A stretch of DNA of 64,000 bases, taken from positions 2,102,138 through 2,166,137 of the forward strand of contig OX393557.1 of assembly GCA_947650365.1 (NCBI GenBank), in the 5' to 3' direction. Shown piece by piece: positions 21,369 through 33,149 of the stretch (positions within the stretch are counted from its first letter, which is position 1; each line of letters opens with the position of its first letter). A program made the position numbers and the translations under genes. The DNA is from Chamaelirium japonicum. Its lineage: Eukaryota; Streptophyta; Magnoliopsida; Liliales; Melanthiaceae. A model generated the notes under the pieces. The model was not told the origin of the DNA and did not search any database. It saw nothing but the letters and a program-made list of their open reading frames with translations.

Positions 21369-22980
21369 TGAAAAATCATCTTTTCTTTGGTATTTATACA
21401 TATAGCTTTCTGAAATGTAGACTAATTGCTTATTAACCTCTTTAATATCTTCATAGTTGCATATCAACCGCTAAAAACTAGGTAATTACTTGTACAAATC
21501 AACCCCTAAGGTTTACTTGCATCTATCTCAAGGGAAGATATTTCAGTATATTCTAGTTTATCTCCACCCATTGTTACCCAATAGTCTTTAATTAGCCACG
21601 GTCTGTCTTTAACCCGAGGTCTCAAATGACCATTTTACCATTGATATTAGAGTTACCCAAGCTCATCTGCGCTCCATTTATCCGAATTTAAGATTTTTTG
21701 TCTAATTCTTCGAGCCCAAGCATGTATATAATCATCCCAGTTAAACCGTTGTGTAAAAAGTGCCAGTCAAACAATATATATATCGGGAATAATTTCCCCA
21801 AATAGACATCAATTAACATGAGGGGTTGATTTGCACATGCAACCTAGTTTTTAGGGGTCAATATATAAATATGAAGTTCTCAAGGGGCTATATACAAAAA
21901 TGCCCCTTTTCTCTACGAACATTTTCGAACAATAACAAAGTTTTCGAAAAAAAAATAGTTAGTGAAACAAAATAGGGACTTTGTAAGACCGATACGATCG
22001 AATCAATTATCTACAAAAACAACTAGGTTCAAAATCCAACTTCGTAAAATAAGGCAATGGTGATTATTTAGGTAGAAACAATGGCATCTATTCTACCTAG
22101 TCTATAGTCATAACCATAATCATCAAGTCATGCCTTTTTAACTTTGGGTCTGCTTTATGAATCCTTCCGTTGGATATTTTACTTGCAAAACATAAAACAA
22201 TTAGGGTTTCAAATGGCTATAGTAAAGATATTCAAACTTAATCTAATAACAAAATTCTTGCAACAATACAAAATGGAAAATTTTTATCAATTTATTAATT
22301 GTTATTATATTATGGTTGAATTTAAAATATCCAGGATCAATTGTCATTCATTGATGAGGAGGGGCATAATTAATATGCTAGGGGTCGACAATATTCTCGA
22401 CATAGTTTTGCCGATCGGCTTCTCTAGTAAGGCGGCGGGTTCAAAATCCTTCTAAGCTCAAATTCGTGAGTTGGAAAAATCGGGAGCTTCGAAGTCTTGA
22501 GACCCAGGGGTCTTTTGTTCTTCTTGCTAGACCTTCTGGGCTACTCATGTAAGACCGTGTTGATCAGCCTTTTGGGTGTCTAGTGCCTCTTAGGCACATT
22601 TTTATATTTTACACTTTGATAAATTGGTAGGTGTAAAGATCAAACCCCCCCCCCCCCCCCATCCACTAAGAGGGATTTTTTTAAAAAATAAAATAAAATT
22701 CTATAATAATTTCAATGAAGAATTTTATGTTGATGTTGTAAATATTATGTAGTACTATAATTTAATTTTGCTTTAGGTAAATAAAAGTAGACCTACACAT
22801 GTCATCGTCTGGTGAAGAGTACAAAATACTTTCGAGAGGAGAAATTATTGAAGAGAAAGCAGAGGTTATACTCAACAAAGAGATGACATGGTTATTCGAA
22901 AGCAGGAATGTTGATAATGGAATCACAATAATGCTAGAGATCAGCCTTAAGCATAGCTAGAATATCAGTAGTAATGTACA
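21369..22980. other. Intergenic AT-rich sequence, no gene recognised
   Basis: The stretch is AT-rich and low in coding signals. The open frame 22144-22455 (plus) has no recognised domain. A run of about 18 C lies at 22646-22663. The string 'ctcttaggcacatttttat' and neighbours near 22590 look like decayed transposon sequence but cannot be assigned. Confidence 0.5.
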
Positions 22981-22987
22981 TATCTGA

Positions 22988-23296
22988 TTACATAGCCATG
23001 TTTAAAACCATGAGATAGCTCCCAAGGGTCCTCATACATTTCCTTCGCAAGACTGATAAACTCCTCAAAGAGGGCTTACTAAAGTCAGGTAAAGCTTCTC
23101 CAACAAGATTCACTAAGGATGCGTTAGCAGCTAAGTATTGACTGCCTGGCAAGCATGTGGGAAGAAACAGGTTCAAGATGATGTCAAGGACAACGAAAAT
23201 ATAACCGATTGACAGTTGTGTAATCTTCTCCGGAAACGACTCTGCAATTCGAAAATCAAATAAGGCAATGAAGTGAGGAAGATAACAGAATGACAA
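22988..23296 (-). CDS. Unrecognised open frame, possible gene fragment or exon
   Basis: I do not recognise this 102-residue frame. Its composition is protein-like (LPHFIALFDFRIAESFPEKI, IGYIFVVLDIILNLFLPTCL, ANASLVNLVGEALPDFSKP) and has the look of amphipathic helices from an alpha-helical repeat protein. There is no ATG at the open end, so it would be an exon or a truncated copy. The frame is closed to the right and ends with a TAA to the left. It lies beside retroelement LTR sequence, so capture or truncation by transposons is likely. Confidence 0.35.
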   Translation of the reverse strand: MSFCYLPHFIALFDFRIAESFPEKITQLSIGYIFVVLDIILNLFLPTCLPGSQYLAANASLVNLVGEALPDFSKPSLRSLSVLRRKCMRTLGSYLMVLNMAM

Positions 23297-23369
23297 CTTG
23301 TCAACAGTTGTACCTTTGACCAGATCTCAAGAACGATTAACTACTTTGACCACCGAAGCCTATCAATAG

Positions 23370-26300
23370 ATGGCTAAGGCTTCATTTGAGGGGGACGATC
23401 CGGAGATGATGGAAAGAATTGTATGAGAATAGAGTAAGTGTGAGAAAAGAGAATAGAGTGTTCTAGTGAGAAAAGGGAGAAGAGAGAGTAGTGATACTCT
23501 TAGATTCGGAGGTTTGATAGTTTTTATTCCTGAATATTTAGTGGATTTCATCTGCTTGCTGCCCGTTGTTTTTTCCTCTTTCGTCAAGAGAGGGTTTTCA
23601 CGTAAAAATCTTTGTATTTGTTAACGGATAGTCCCACATCGGTAAGGGAGGCACCCATCACCCGCTTAATATACCCCCTGTGGACCTCCCCTTACAAGCC
23701 GGTTTTGTGAGGTGCGAGGGTTTCTAACATGGTATCAGAGCTAGCCCGTCTCCTGCTCCTGCTCCCGCTCCGGGTGCTCCCCACCGATCGTGCCTTGCCA
23801 TGCGTGCTCCGCATGGGAGGATCCTTGCCACGCGTGCTCCGCGTGAGGGGGAGTGTTAACGGATAGTCCCACATCGGTAAGGGAGGCACCCATCACCCGC
23901 TTAATATACCCCCTGTGGACCTCCCCTTACAAGCCGGTTTTGTGAGGTGCGAGGGTTTCTAACAGTATTGTGTGATATTCTCTGATTGTTTTTTCGATAA
24001 CGTTTATTTGAATATTCGATCATCTCATTGATCATCTTTAGGTTGATCATTCATAATCTAAACTAATATCAACCATCTGATAGCGTCGTCTAGTTTAATC
24101 TTGAGTTTCGCGATTGATCTGGCTTAAAGCACCAGATCCTTTCAAGCTAGACCATTGATTCAAAAATTGAACCAACAATGGCGCCACTTATAGGATGTCT
24201 TCGAGACAGCCTATCTTCTAATTTTTGATTGAGCTAGTTTCTGACAAGATTCCACCTGAATCTTGAAGATCTTTGGTCTTCTGATCGGATAAATCCTCGA
24301 CAACTTTTATTCTTTGATCACCTGCTTAAATCATGCCTAGAAGGACCGCTGGAGCTGGAAAAGGAGATGTCACTTCACAGATTGAAGACACAATCTAGGA
24401 ACAAGTTTCTAAACAAGCCTAGCATCTAGAATAGGAACCGTTCATTACGAACAAAACTAAGGAGACTCTCGAGCAAAATATTGATCGGTTCATGAATCTG
24501 GTCATTACTGCTTTAAAAAATCAAACACAGAAAATTACAGTGTTACAGGAAGAAATGGGCTATAACTTAAGCAAACGAACTCGGAATCGAGTTCCGTCTA
24601 TATCTACGGTTTCGTGCTGACACAACGAACCAAATGACACTAAAAAGTCCTAAAACCAAAGAGAATTTAGTAAAATGCCATTGTAACACTAAAAGAACCC
24701 TAACTTGAAATATATGCATCCAAATCCAAATCCGTCAACGACCCCATGCTCACACCATCAAACCCAACCTCTGACCATAAAATACTGATATAAACTGCAT
24801 GTTATTCCTGGACACATTCACACTCAAGGCCACCCCAAGAGGAAAATACCACTGTCATTCAATCAGGTAAGGGGACCTTGTCCATGTAATCCTTAAAATT
24901 ATTTTCTATAAGAGTATATGGATATTCCATAAAAAATGTGTATTGTCTTGTGAATATGGAGGGATTGACCATCTGAGGATTGGGGCTAGCCCAATTAGCC
25001 CAGGGTGTGATATATGCCTAAACTAAGACCTTGGGTGTAGAGCTGCCCCGACTACGGCTAAAACGACTCTTGGAAGATCAGTAGTTCTGTACTTAAAGTA
25101 TGAACGCTAGACCATGTAGTTGTCCCGAATTTTTATTAGAAATAAATGAATGAAAAGGGTTGTATTGTTCCAATGTCTCTACTCACTTTTCCTTATTATA
25201 AGTCGATGATTTAGAGATTAAATTCTTAGATGACTTCCTAGATAAAATTTTCATGGAATAAGAAATTCTAACCTAGATTTGTGTGGTGTTCCAAAAAATT
25301 TTGGGCGATAATGGAGTGATCGTTCCCAAGAGAACCAGGTAGGAGCCTTTGGGGCCCTACAACAGTTACTAGAGAAGATGAACCAATGCCAAAATGAGCA
25401 GGGTATCCCTCGCAAGGGACAACTAATAAAGGAATATAAGGGACTCCAACCCTCGATATTCAACGGAGACCATGACCCATTGGCTGCCGATAGGTGGCTC
25501 AAACAAGTTGGGAAGGTACTCGACGTACTAAAAGTAGAAGGGGAGTAGAGAGTAGTCACCTTGGTCTCATTAATGTTTGAAGGTGAAGCAGATTATTAGT
25601 GGGATTCTATCAAAAGGACCCAACAAAAAATATCGTGGGAGAAATTCACAATGATTTATTTAGAGAAGTACTTGATCAGAATCTGCCCGTGATAAAATGA
25701 CCTCTGAATTTATGATCCTGATACAATGCAAGCTCACCGTTACTCAATACAAGACAACATTTACTGAACTATCTCGTTTCACTGAGTACCTTATTGCCAC
25801 CGAAGAATTAAAGACCAAGAGCTAGGTTTGAACATGCAAGGTTTAAACCCTCACATCTAAACTCGATTAGCAATGCTCCATATTCGTAACTATGGAGAGT
25901 TTGTGCACACCGCTCAAGTCGAGGAGCGAGAATAAGAGGACCACATCATATTCACAAAGGCACTCAGTCACTGTAGTCAAGACCCGCTCTCCCTCCGACA
26001 TGCTTTACCCACTACTCGGCTAGGGAAGGAAACTCCCTGGAGGTCTTTCGCTCTAGAACCTCAGCAAGATGAGGAATCTAATGTTGTAGTCCAAGGTATG
26101 AAAGCTTAAGTCTATTTACTTTGTTTAAACATAATAGAAAATAATTACGCACATGTTTTATGCTAGGTTTCATACCAATGTTTGGAAATATGGCTTGAGT
26201 TATACTCGAACCGGGATCCATGGATTCTTATATATATATATATATCTCAGTCCAATCGGCAAAGGCCTTACAATTAAAAACTGAACCATTAGGCTATACA

Positions 26301-27695
26301 CTCCGCATTACTACCCCATTGAGTGACACTACAAAATCCAACTAAGTATGTCGCAACTGTATTCTCAGAATCGGTAATAGGGATTTGAAGGCCAACCTAA
26401 TACTCCTACATCTAGAGGAATTAAACATATTGCTTGGGATGGATTGGCTATCAGCCCATCGAGCGATAATAGATTGTTACAAAAAGAAAGTAACGTACCT
26501 TCTACCCTCCAGGGGAAAAGGAATTCCATTTTCATAGAGAAAAGATATGGAACCATTATCAATCACTTCACGAACGGGCCAAACTCAACCATCTGACAGG
26601 GGAGGTGGTAAGGGTAAAGCCTACTCCTAAGACCATCCCTATTGTGGAAGAATTTCCGCTAGTCTTTCCTGAAGATGTTTATGGGACTTCCCCTTCAACG
26701 GGAACTAGATTTTGTAATTAAACTAGTGCCAGGAACTACTCCGATATCCATTGCACCATATAGGATGGTACCTATAGATCGAGTTAAACGAACTCAAGAA
26801 ACAATTGGATGGACTATTAGAAAAAGCTAGGGTTCATCAAGCAGAGTACCTCTCCTTGGGGAGCTCCAGTACTATTTGTGTACGTAGAGGAAGGATGGCT
26901 CCAAACAAATGCGTCTTGACTATCCGATGATCAAACAAGTCACCATCAAAAACAAGTATCTGCTGGTACGAATTGAAGATTTATTCGATCAACTTAATGG
27001 AACCAAGTACTTCTCAAAGATTTATATGAGAGCAGGGTACCACCAACTAAGAATCTAGGAGGAAGATATCCCTAATACGGCCTTCAGAACGAGATATGGA
27101 CATTTTGAATTCCGTGTGATGACATTTGGCCTGACCAACGCTTCTGTAGCTTTTATGAAGACAACGAAGGTGAATTTTCTTGGTCACGTAGTATCTGGGG
27201 AAGGTATCACTAGGATCCTTCTATGGTTAATTCAAACCTAAAATGGAAAAAACCCAAGAACATCACTGAGATAAGAAGCTTCGATCTGATAGTACAAAAA
27301 GATGCTCCCCGATCATTTTGAAGTCACCTCGGAGTATAACCATCCATGTATAAGGGCATGTTAGAGGCAAAATTGGCAAACACAAAAATATCTTTAAACT
27401 TTGAGAAAAACTCGAAGTTGGTGTGACAATGGAGGCATGGAGTATCAGTACAGATCGAGGGTTATGGTTTCATGAGAGATTGACAGTCACTGATGTCTCG
27501 CATTTAAGGGAAGACATAATGGTATAAGTCCATCGATCCGAGTTTGCAATCCAACCAGGAGGAAATAAGATGTACCAAAACTTTAAGAGACAATTTTGGT
27601 GGAGTGGACTGAATAAAGACATAGTTCAGTATGTGTCAAAGTGCATCACTTTCTAGAAAGGTAAAGCTGACCTCTAGAGGCCTCTGAACTTATGC
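23370..27695 (+). mobile_element. Ty3/gypsy chromovirus, broken
   Basis: A plus-strand gypsy fossil. LTR-like sequence (start uncertain) ends near 24177 at CCAACA, followed by a TGGCGCC primer-site-like motif. A gag N-terminal region follows from about 24333 (MPRRTAGAGKGD) and capsid sequence from about 25250 to 25830 (GLQPSIFNGDHDPLAADRWL). Protease is at about 26230-26520 (LGMDWLSAHRAIIDCYKKKV), RT at 26690-27230 ([44 protein letters not shown]), and the integrase zinc region at 27530-27680 (NKMYQNFKRQFWWSGL). It has many breaks, is old, and is cut off at about 27695 by Copia LTR sequence. The block 24580-25240 shows no gene and may be an insertion or leader. Confidence 0.82.
23619..23964 (+). 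mobile_element. TRIM (terminal-repeat retrotransposon in miniature), whole
   Basis: Two LTRs of 111 bp (23619-23729 and 23854-23964) are identical by eye and run from TGTTAACGGATAGTCCCACA to GGTTTCTAACA. Directly after the first is TGGTATCAGAGC (23730-23741), complementary to initiator tRNA-Met. Directly before the second is GCGTGAGGGGGAG, a polypurine tract. The flanking 5-mers are GTATT on both sides, a perfect target duplication. The internal region of 124 bp has no coding capacity. The element looks whole and recent. It sits in sequence that resembles the 5' LTR of the chromovirus fossil to its right. Confidence 0.95.
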
Positions 27696-27697
27696 AA

Positions 27698-28730
27698 TAT
27701 CACGGTGTGCTGGGTTACCCGGCCAGGGTTACATCAGTATGCCACTCCTACAGGCCATCCACATCCTTAATAAGATGGGTGGGTTCCTTGGTTTGACCTA
27801 GATCACATTAAGTCCAAGCACCTGGTGATCAACAGTTTGTTTGCTGATTGATCTGGTCGTTCTGCCAAAATGATTGGAGGTGCATTATAACAAGTCAACC
27901 TGGATGGAACCACGACATGTGACCATTCAAGTTCTGATGGTGCTCCCCACTGCTCGAGTTGAGTCACGACACCAATACTGAAGGGACAATGTAACTACCA
28001 CTAAGGAGCAGAGAGAAAGGGTATTCGAGGGAGCATAGTAAGTCTGGGGGAATTGGAGAGCAGTACGTGTCACACTATGGGTGCTACATATGTTAACCGA
28101 GCTCAAAGGACTAGCGGCCGGTACACTCAGGGAGTGTGTTAGTCGAGTTCGGTTGAAACCATGAACCCTAGCCCTAAAGGTTCCACCATATCCACAGTTT
28201 GTTAAAAGCAATAATCTTCATCTAACTTTTGGATCACTAGCATGGAATGAAATATGGGTGCCAGGTGGAGTCCGAGAAACCCTAGTATGACTAGTCACTC
28301 AGAGATCTCACCTCGGCAATTCAGGGTTCATATATGGTATGGTGGTCTTCACAGAGTCATCTTCCTCATTCCTCTCATCCACCATTATAGGTGCGTGTGT
28401 TTGTCCAACGCAACCAAGGAAATCATCATCAAAGGCCTTAGATCCGATGCCAAGAACCTTGGATACGAGATGATCCTTCATGGTTAAATGATCCACATGC
28501 AGGTGATGAATTCTTAAACCCTAATATGTAGACCGTGTGGATCTACATATATGAATTATTTATTCATGTTATAATCTAGCGTAGAATTTGATTTTGCATC
28601 ATGCTAGTTCAATCTAATTCGCTAGATTACCGATTAGGGTATTTTATAGCATATAATCCGTTTTATACACGTAGATACGTTTGTATATCAGATGAAAGAT
28701 GCACCATTCAATTCCACAAATTTTGATTTG
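27698..28730 (+). mobile_element. Copia family B LTR, partial
   Basis: It matches the middle and 3' portion of the LTR at 38830-41098. Shared landmarks are GTGCTGGGTTACCCGG, the 'catcagtatgccact' block, AGGGGGAATTGGAG-like sequence and CCTAAAGGTTCCACC. It joins the chromovirus abruptly at the left. Copia pol sequence on the same strand begins shortly after its right end, so it may be that element's 5' LTR remnant. Confidence 0.65.
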
Positions 28731-29317
28731 CCCACTATTCTGATCCGCCACCTGATCCAGTTTCCAACATATTTGGTATGCAAGATGAAGAAGCCGATAT
28801 ACCGTTAAAAACAGTTACCGGAAATGGAAGAAGCACTTCAATTGGTTTACGTTGGGACTGAAGTATAGGAAACGCCACTAGAATCATTGTGTATTTTTGA
28901 AGGCTACATGATGGGATCTTAATCTACTTGCTCTTGTAAGTGGATGACATGCTTATCGCATCTAAGTGCTCAATTGGCGAAGGAATTCGAGATGAATGAC
29001 CATGACAAGGCGAAGAAGATATTTGACATGAAGATTGCTAGAGACAAGGTGAAGGGAACAATTTACTTATATCAAAAGAGATATTTAGAGAATGTACTAT
29101 AGCGTTTTGGTATGTATGACAACTCAAAATATGTAGGTACGCTATTAGACCCTCATTTTATGCTTAGTGCTACGATATCTCCTAGCATGGATGAGGAATG
29201 AGAGTACATGGCCCACTCTTCCAAAGCTCACGTTCTGTTTGAAAGTTTAGTTGGAAGCATGATGAATGCAATGGTTTGTAGGAGAATTGATATTTCACAA
29301 GCCGTCAGCACAGTGAG

Positions 29318-30772
29318 TGTGACGACCAAAAGCTAATAGCCAAAAGCCAAAAGTCAAGACTCTTGAGGCTGGGATGCCAAGATGGATGAGATAAGGTGAG
29401 GTGAGATATACAAGGCCATAAGTTAGTTCCACATCACCTGGAGAGAAGGAGATCCTAAGCTACTTATATAATTTTCCCTCCCAAACATAAAAGATGCATT
29501 TTAAAATCGTGCGCCTCTATGGATTTTGTAAGAACTCCGTAGTTAAGCGTGCTCGGGCAAGAGTAATACCAGGATGAGTGACCCCCAAGGAAGTTCTCGT
29601 GCAAGCATGGACAAAGTGAACAATATCTTGTGTGTTTGAGGCGGATGTTACAAAACGATATCAGAGTCGGTTCTCCTTGCAATGGGGGGGTCTAACCCTA
29701 CATGAGGACGTGTGGCCCTTAAGGGAGGTGGATTGTGACGACCAAGGGCCAATAGCCAAGAGCCAAAAGCCAAGACTCCTGAGGCTAGGATGCCAAGATG
29801 GATAAGGTGAGATGAGGTGAGGTGTACAAGGCCTCGATTTAGTCCCACATCGCCTAGAGAGAAGGAGATCCTGAGCTACTTATATAATTTCCCCTCCCAA
29901 ACATAGAATACGTATTTTAAAACTGTGCGTCCCTACGGATTTCATAAGAACTTCGTAGTTAAGCATGCTCGGGCGAGAGTAGTACCAGGATGGGTGATCC
30001 CTTGGGAAGTTCTCGTGTGGGTACAGGCAAAGGGGATAATATCTTGGGTGTTTAGGGCAGATGTTACAAAATATTGTGATGGCCAAGATCCAATAGGCTA
30101 AGAGCCAAGACTCATGAGGCTGTGATGCCAAGATGGATGAGGTGAGGTGAGGTGTACAAGGCCATGAGTTAGCCCCACATCTCCTGGAGAGAATGCGATC
30201 CTGAGCTACTTATATAATTTCCCTCCCAAATATAGAAGACGCGTTTTAAAACTGTGCACCGCTACAGATTTTGTAAGAACTATGAAGTTAAGCATGCTTG
30301 GGCGAGAGTAGTACTAGGATAGGTGACCTCCCTGGGAAGTTCTCGTGTGGGCATGGGCAAAGCGGATAGTATCTTGTGTGTTTGGGGCGGATGTTACAAA
30401 AAGGTATCAGAGCCGGTTCTCCTCGGGATGGGGGGGGGTCTAACTCTACACGAGGATGTGTAGCCCTCAAGGGGGGTGGATTGTGATGACCAAGATCCAA
30501 TAGGCCAAGAGCCAAGAGCTCAAACTCCTGAGCCTTTGATGCCAAGATGGATGAGGTGAGGTGAGGTGTACAAGGTCACGAGTTAGCCCCACATCGCCTT
30601 TCCAAACATAGAGACATGTTTTAAAACTGTGCGCCGCTACGGATTTCATAAGAACTACGTAGTTAAGCATGCTTGGGCTAGAGTAGTAGTAGGATGGGTG
30701 ACCTCTTGGGAAGTTCTAGTACTGACACGGGCAAAGTAGATAATATCTTATGTGTTTGATGTGGATGTTACA
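29318..30772 (+). mobile_element. Cassandra TRIM array with four LTRs, inserted in Copia RNase H
   Basis: Four tandem LTRs run 29318-29652, 29734-30068, 30075-30398 and 30482-30772. Each starts TGTGAYGRCCAAG-like and ends TGTTACA. Short internal domains with a primer-binding-site motif (for example GGTATCAGAGCCGG near 30403) and a purine tract lie between LTRs 1 and 2 and between 3 and 4. LTRs 2 and 3 are almost directly joined. Outer flanks are GTGAG on the left and ATGAG on the right, a 5-bp target duplication with one mismatch. The whole array therefore behaves as one insertion that was, or became, multimeric. Confidence 0.9.
29512..30722 (+). other. 5S-rRNA-like segments in the second Cassandra array
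   Basis: Each of the four LTRs carries a 5S-like block: about 29512-29607, 29922-30020, 30254-30350 and 30628-30722. The best preserved is in LTR 2, with TTAAGCATGCTCGGGCGAGA then GTAGTACCAGGATGGGTGAT. These match the plant 5S internal promoter (box A, intermediate element, box C) closely. They are LTR components, not 5S genes. Confidence 0.87.
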
Positions 30773-31470
30773 ATGAGCAGGTATATGCACGATTTTGGAA
30801 AAGGAGACTGGCAGACGGCGAAGTAGAATATGCGGTACTTGAAGGGTACCTTCGATGTTGGATTGAAGTTCCAGCGTGATGACTATGTCGGTCAACAATT
30901 GGTTGGTTACATCGATTTCGATTATGTTGATGACTTGGATTAACATTGATCAACTATATGGTCCTTGTTTATACTTGCTAGAGGACCGGTGTGTTGGTGG
31001 TCGATGTTGTAATCTACAGTAGCTCCATTTACCACCGAGGTAGAGTACATTGTGGTGACAAAGGCTATTAAGGAGGATATTTAGCTGATGAGTTTTATAT
31101 GGTCGATAGCTTGTAAAACTCTGGATTACCTTAGTGTGATAGTTTATTTAGAATTACGTTTGGTATGTATCTTATTACATACGTGTTCTAGTTACAGAAC
31201 AAAAAGGCTTGATAATATAGTAGTCTACCTGAGTGGAAGCCTCAGGTGACTAGTCCTACATAATCCCAAATAGTTCATAGCTTTAATCAGGTTGGTCACT
31301 CATCAAGATAAGTTGTTGGGAATGACAGAGTATGGATATCTCTACCATGGTCATTATTGGGCATAATGTTTATTATCGAGCATAACCAACACGGTGCACA
31401 GATCGGTAATCCAGCATTGGTACATTAGGCCATGTTTTTGTTTAAGGCAATTGGTCTTTAATCCTAAGGG

Positions 31471-31600
31471 ATCATATCTGTTTCACTAATTGGTTGCGTG
31501 GTGACTTGGGTCCCCAACCTGTGAGGGATCTACTCATCATATCTGTTTGACTTACTGGTTGCGTGGTGACTTGGGCCCCCAACGTGTGAGGGATCTACTC
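31471..31600 (+). repeat. 65-bp tandem duplication within the family B LTR
   Basis: The block starting ATCATATCTGTTTCACTAAT at 31471 is repeated from 31536 with a few differences; both contain GGTTGCGTGGTGACTTGGG. Confidence 0.85.
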
Positions 31601-32038
31601 GCAACCCAATTCCACGGTGTGCTAGGTTACCTGACCGACATTGTATTAGCATGTCAATTCTGTAGGCCATATACATCCCTACCGAGAAGTGCATTCCTTT
31701 ACTTGATCTACATGACATAAACCTAGACCTGGTATGTTGTTAATAGTTTGACTATTGATCATATTCGGTTGCTTAGCCAAAGAGATTGAATGTGCGTTGT
31801 AATAGGACAACCTAGATGAATACGAGGCATATGATCACTCAAGTTTGACGGTGCTCCACACTGCTCCAGTTGAGTAATGGCACTATATGGAGGGGCATCA
31901 CATTATGTGGGAGAGAGACTTGAGGATCAAGCAAGCTCCCCCTAGAAGAGTTTGGTGGTTTTTCCAAGTGTCTGCACAGTTTTGTAGAAGCCCTAGATAA
32001 AGGCCCCCCTCTCCCCTCCATCTTTTCTTGTGTCAAGT

Positions 32039-32040
<2 letters not shown>

Positions 32041-32099
<59 letters not shown>
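32041..32099. repeat. (GA)n microsatellite
   Basis: About 29 GA units inside the family B LTR copy. Confidence 0.95.
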
Positions 32100-32102
<3 letters not shown>

Positions 32103-32904
32103 TAAAGGCTTGCAACTACGAGGCACTCAGAGATCATCTTGCGTGAATTCGAGCTTTGTATGTGAGCGGGTGAACTTGAAGGAATTCCTTATTGAGGCGC
32201 GTGTGTGTGGATCTAATCTACAACATGGATCTTCATTAACAAGGCATCCGAACCAAGGCCTCTGAGCAAAAAGAAGAAATTCTCCACGGTTAAATGACCC
32301 GCACTGAGGTATGACAAAATAATCTTTAGATCTAGCACATATATAAATTTGTATACATGCTAGATATTTCATAACACTTGATCATTGTTAGGATTCGATA
32401 TTGAATCATTGGTCACATGTAGATTGGTTTAGAAAAAAATTTAATATGGAACACGCACCATCTACGATCTTCTGATCGAACTTTTGCTTGCACTGTGACT
32501 TTTATTTGGATAATTATTCTCAATATTATCTTCAAGGGATGAAAAAGGATTCGGGGATTGTTCAGAAGCATGTTCAGGTCCATTGCGAGAGAGCAATTTA
32601 CCTAGGGAAGAACCAAGTCCATCATGCTCGCACCAAGCATGTAGATGTTTGGTTCCACTTTGTTTGTGAAATTCTAAAGGAGAAGGTAATTTTCTTGCAG
32701 AAAACCGACACTGCAGATAATCCTACAAATATGTTGACGAAAGTCGTTAGTGTGGTCAAGTTCAAGCATTGCTTGGACTTGATCAACGTTTTGAAAATTT
32801 GACCTCCTTCAAGTGGCAGCATGGCTTTGTTGAAGAAGAGTTTGTTTGAAGCACATTAGAGCACTTCGTTGTACTTGGATGTCTCACATATCTCGCCAAA
32901 GTGT

Positions 32905-33149
32905 AGATTTGTGGGAGAATTGGCTCGATTTGAAAGAGCACAGTAGCATAGGTTTTGCCCGAGCGCTCCTACATCGCAGCCAGACCTCCTAACCCTCTAT
33001 CCAATTTGGCGCCCGGGTGAACTTACTCGTAGCCATCCCCAAGTCTACATCCCTAGTTTGCCCGAGTGCCTACTTATTTCACCTGGACGAACTACGGTCA
33101 TGTTGCACATTTTTGACAAGATTCCTCATGGATTTCTAATTTGTTTTGA
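32905..33149 (+). mobile_element. Possible Copia 3' LTR fragment
   Basis: TTTGTGGGAGAATTGG, a purine-tract-like string, lies about 100 bp after the RNase H end. The following sequence has repeated 'gcccgagcgc'/'gcccgagtgc' phrases like those in the LTR fragment at 15641-15895. It stops where Athila-like gag begins. Confidence 0.35.

Larger units (their letters stand above)
31100..32525 (+). mobile_element. Copia family B LTR inserted in the Copia RNase H region
   Basis: It matches 38830-41098 from the left end (TTATATGGTCGATAGCTT against TTATATGGTTGATAGCTT) through landmarks such as GGTCATTATTGGGCATAATG. Copia RNase H sequence lies on both sides (IVVTKAIKED to the left, VQVHCERA to the right), so it is an insertion, probably a solo LTR. 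A 65-bp direct duplication lies at 31471-31600 and a (GA)n run at 32041-32099. The ends are placed approximately. Confidence 0.7.
28780..32810 (+). mobile_element. Copia element (RT and RNase H), broken and invaded twice
   Basis: Plus-strand Copia pol. RT is at 28900-29317 (LLLVVDDMLIAS, LAKEFEMNDHDKAKKIF, VGSMMNAMVCRRIDISQAVS). RNase H begins at 30773 (SRYMHDFGKGDWQTAK, then VGYIDFDYVDDL and TTEVEYIVVTKAIKE). It ends at 32550-32802 with VQVHCERAIYLGKNQVHHAR and TADNPTNMLTKVVSVVKF. A Cassandra array (29318-30772) and a family B LTR (about 31100-32525) interrupt it. The flanking coding blocks fit together across the first insertion. It has many breaks besides. Confidence 0.85.

Noticed and set aside
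29512-30722. Cluster of 5S rRNA genes
   Set aside because: Only the promoter-containing part of 5S is present, always inside Cassandra LTRs with primer sites and purine tracts between them.
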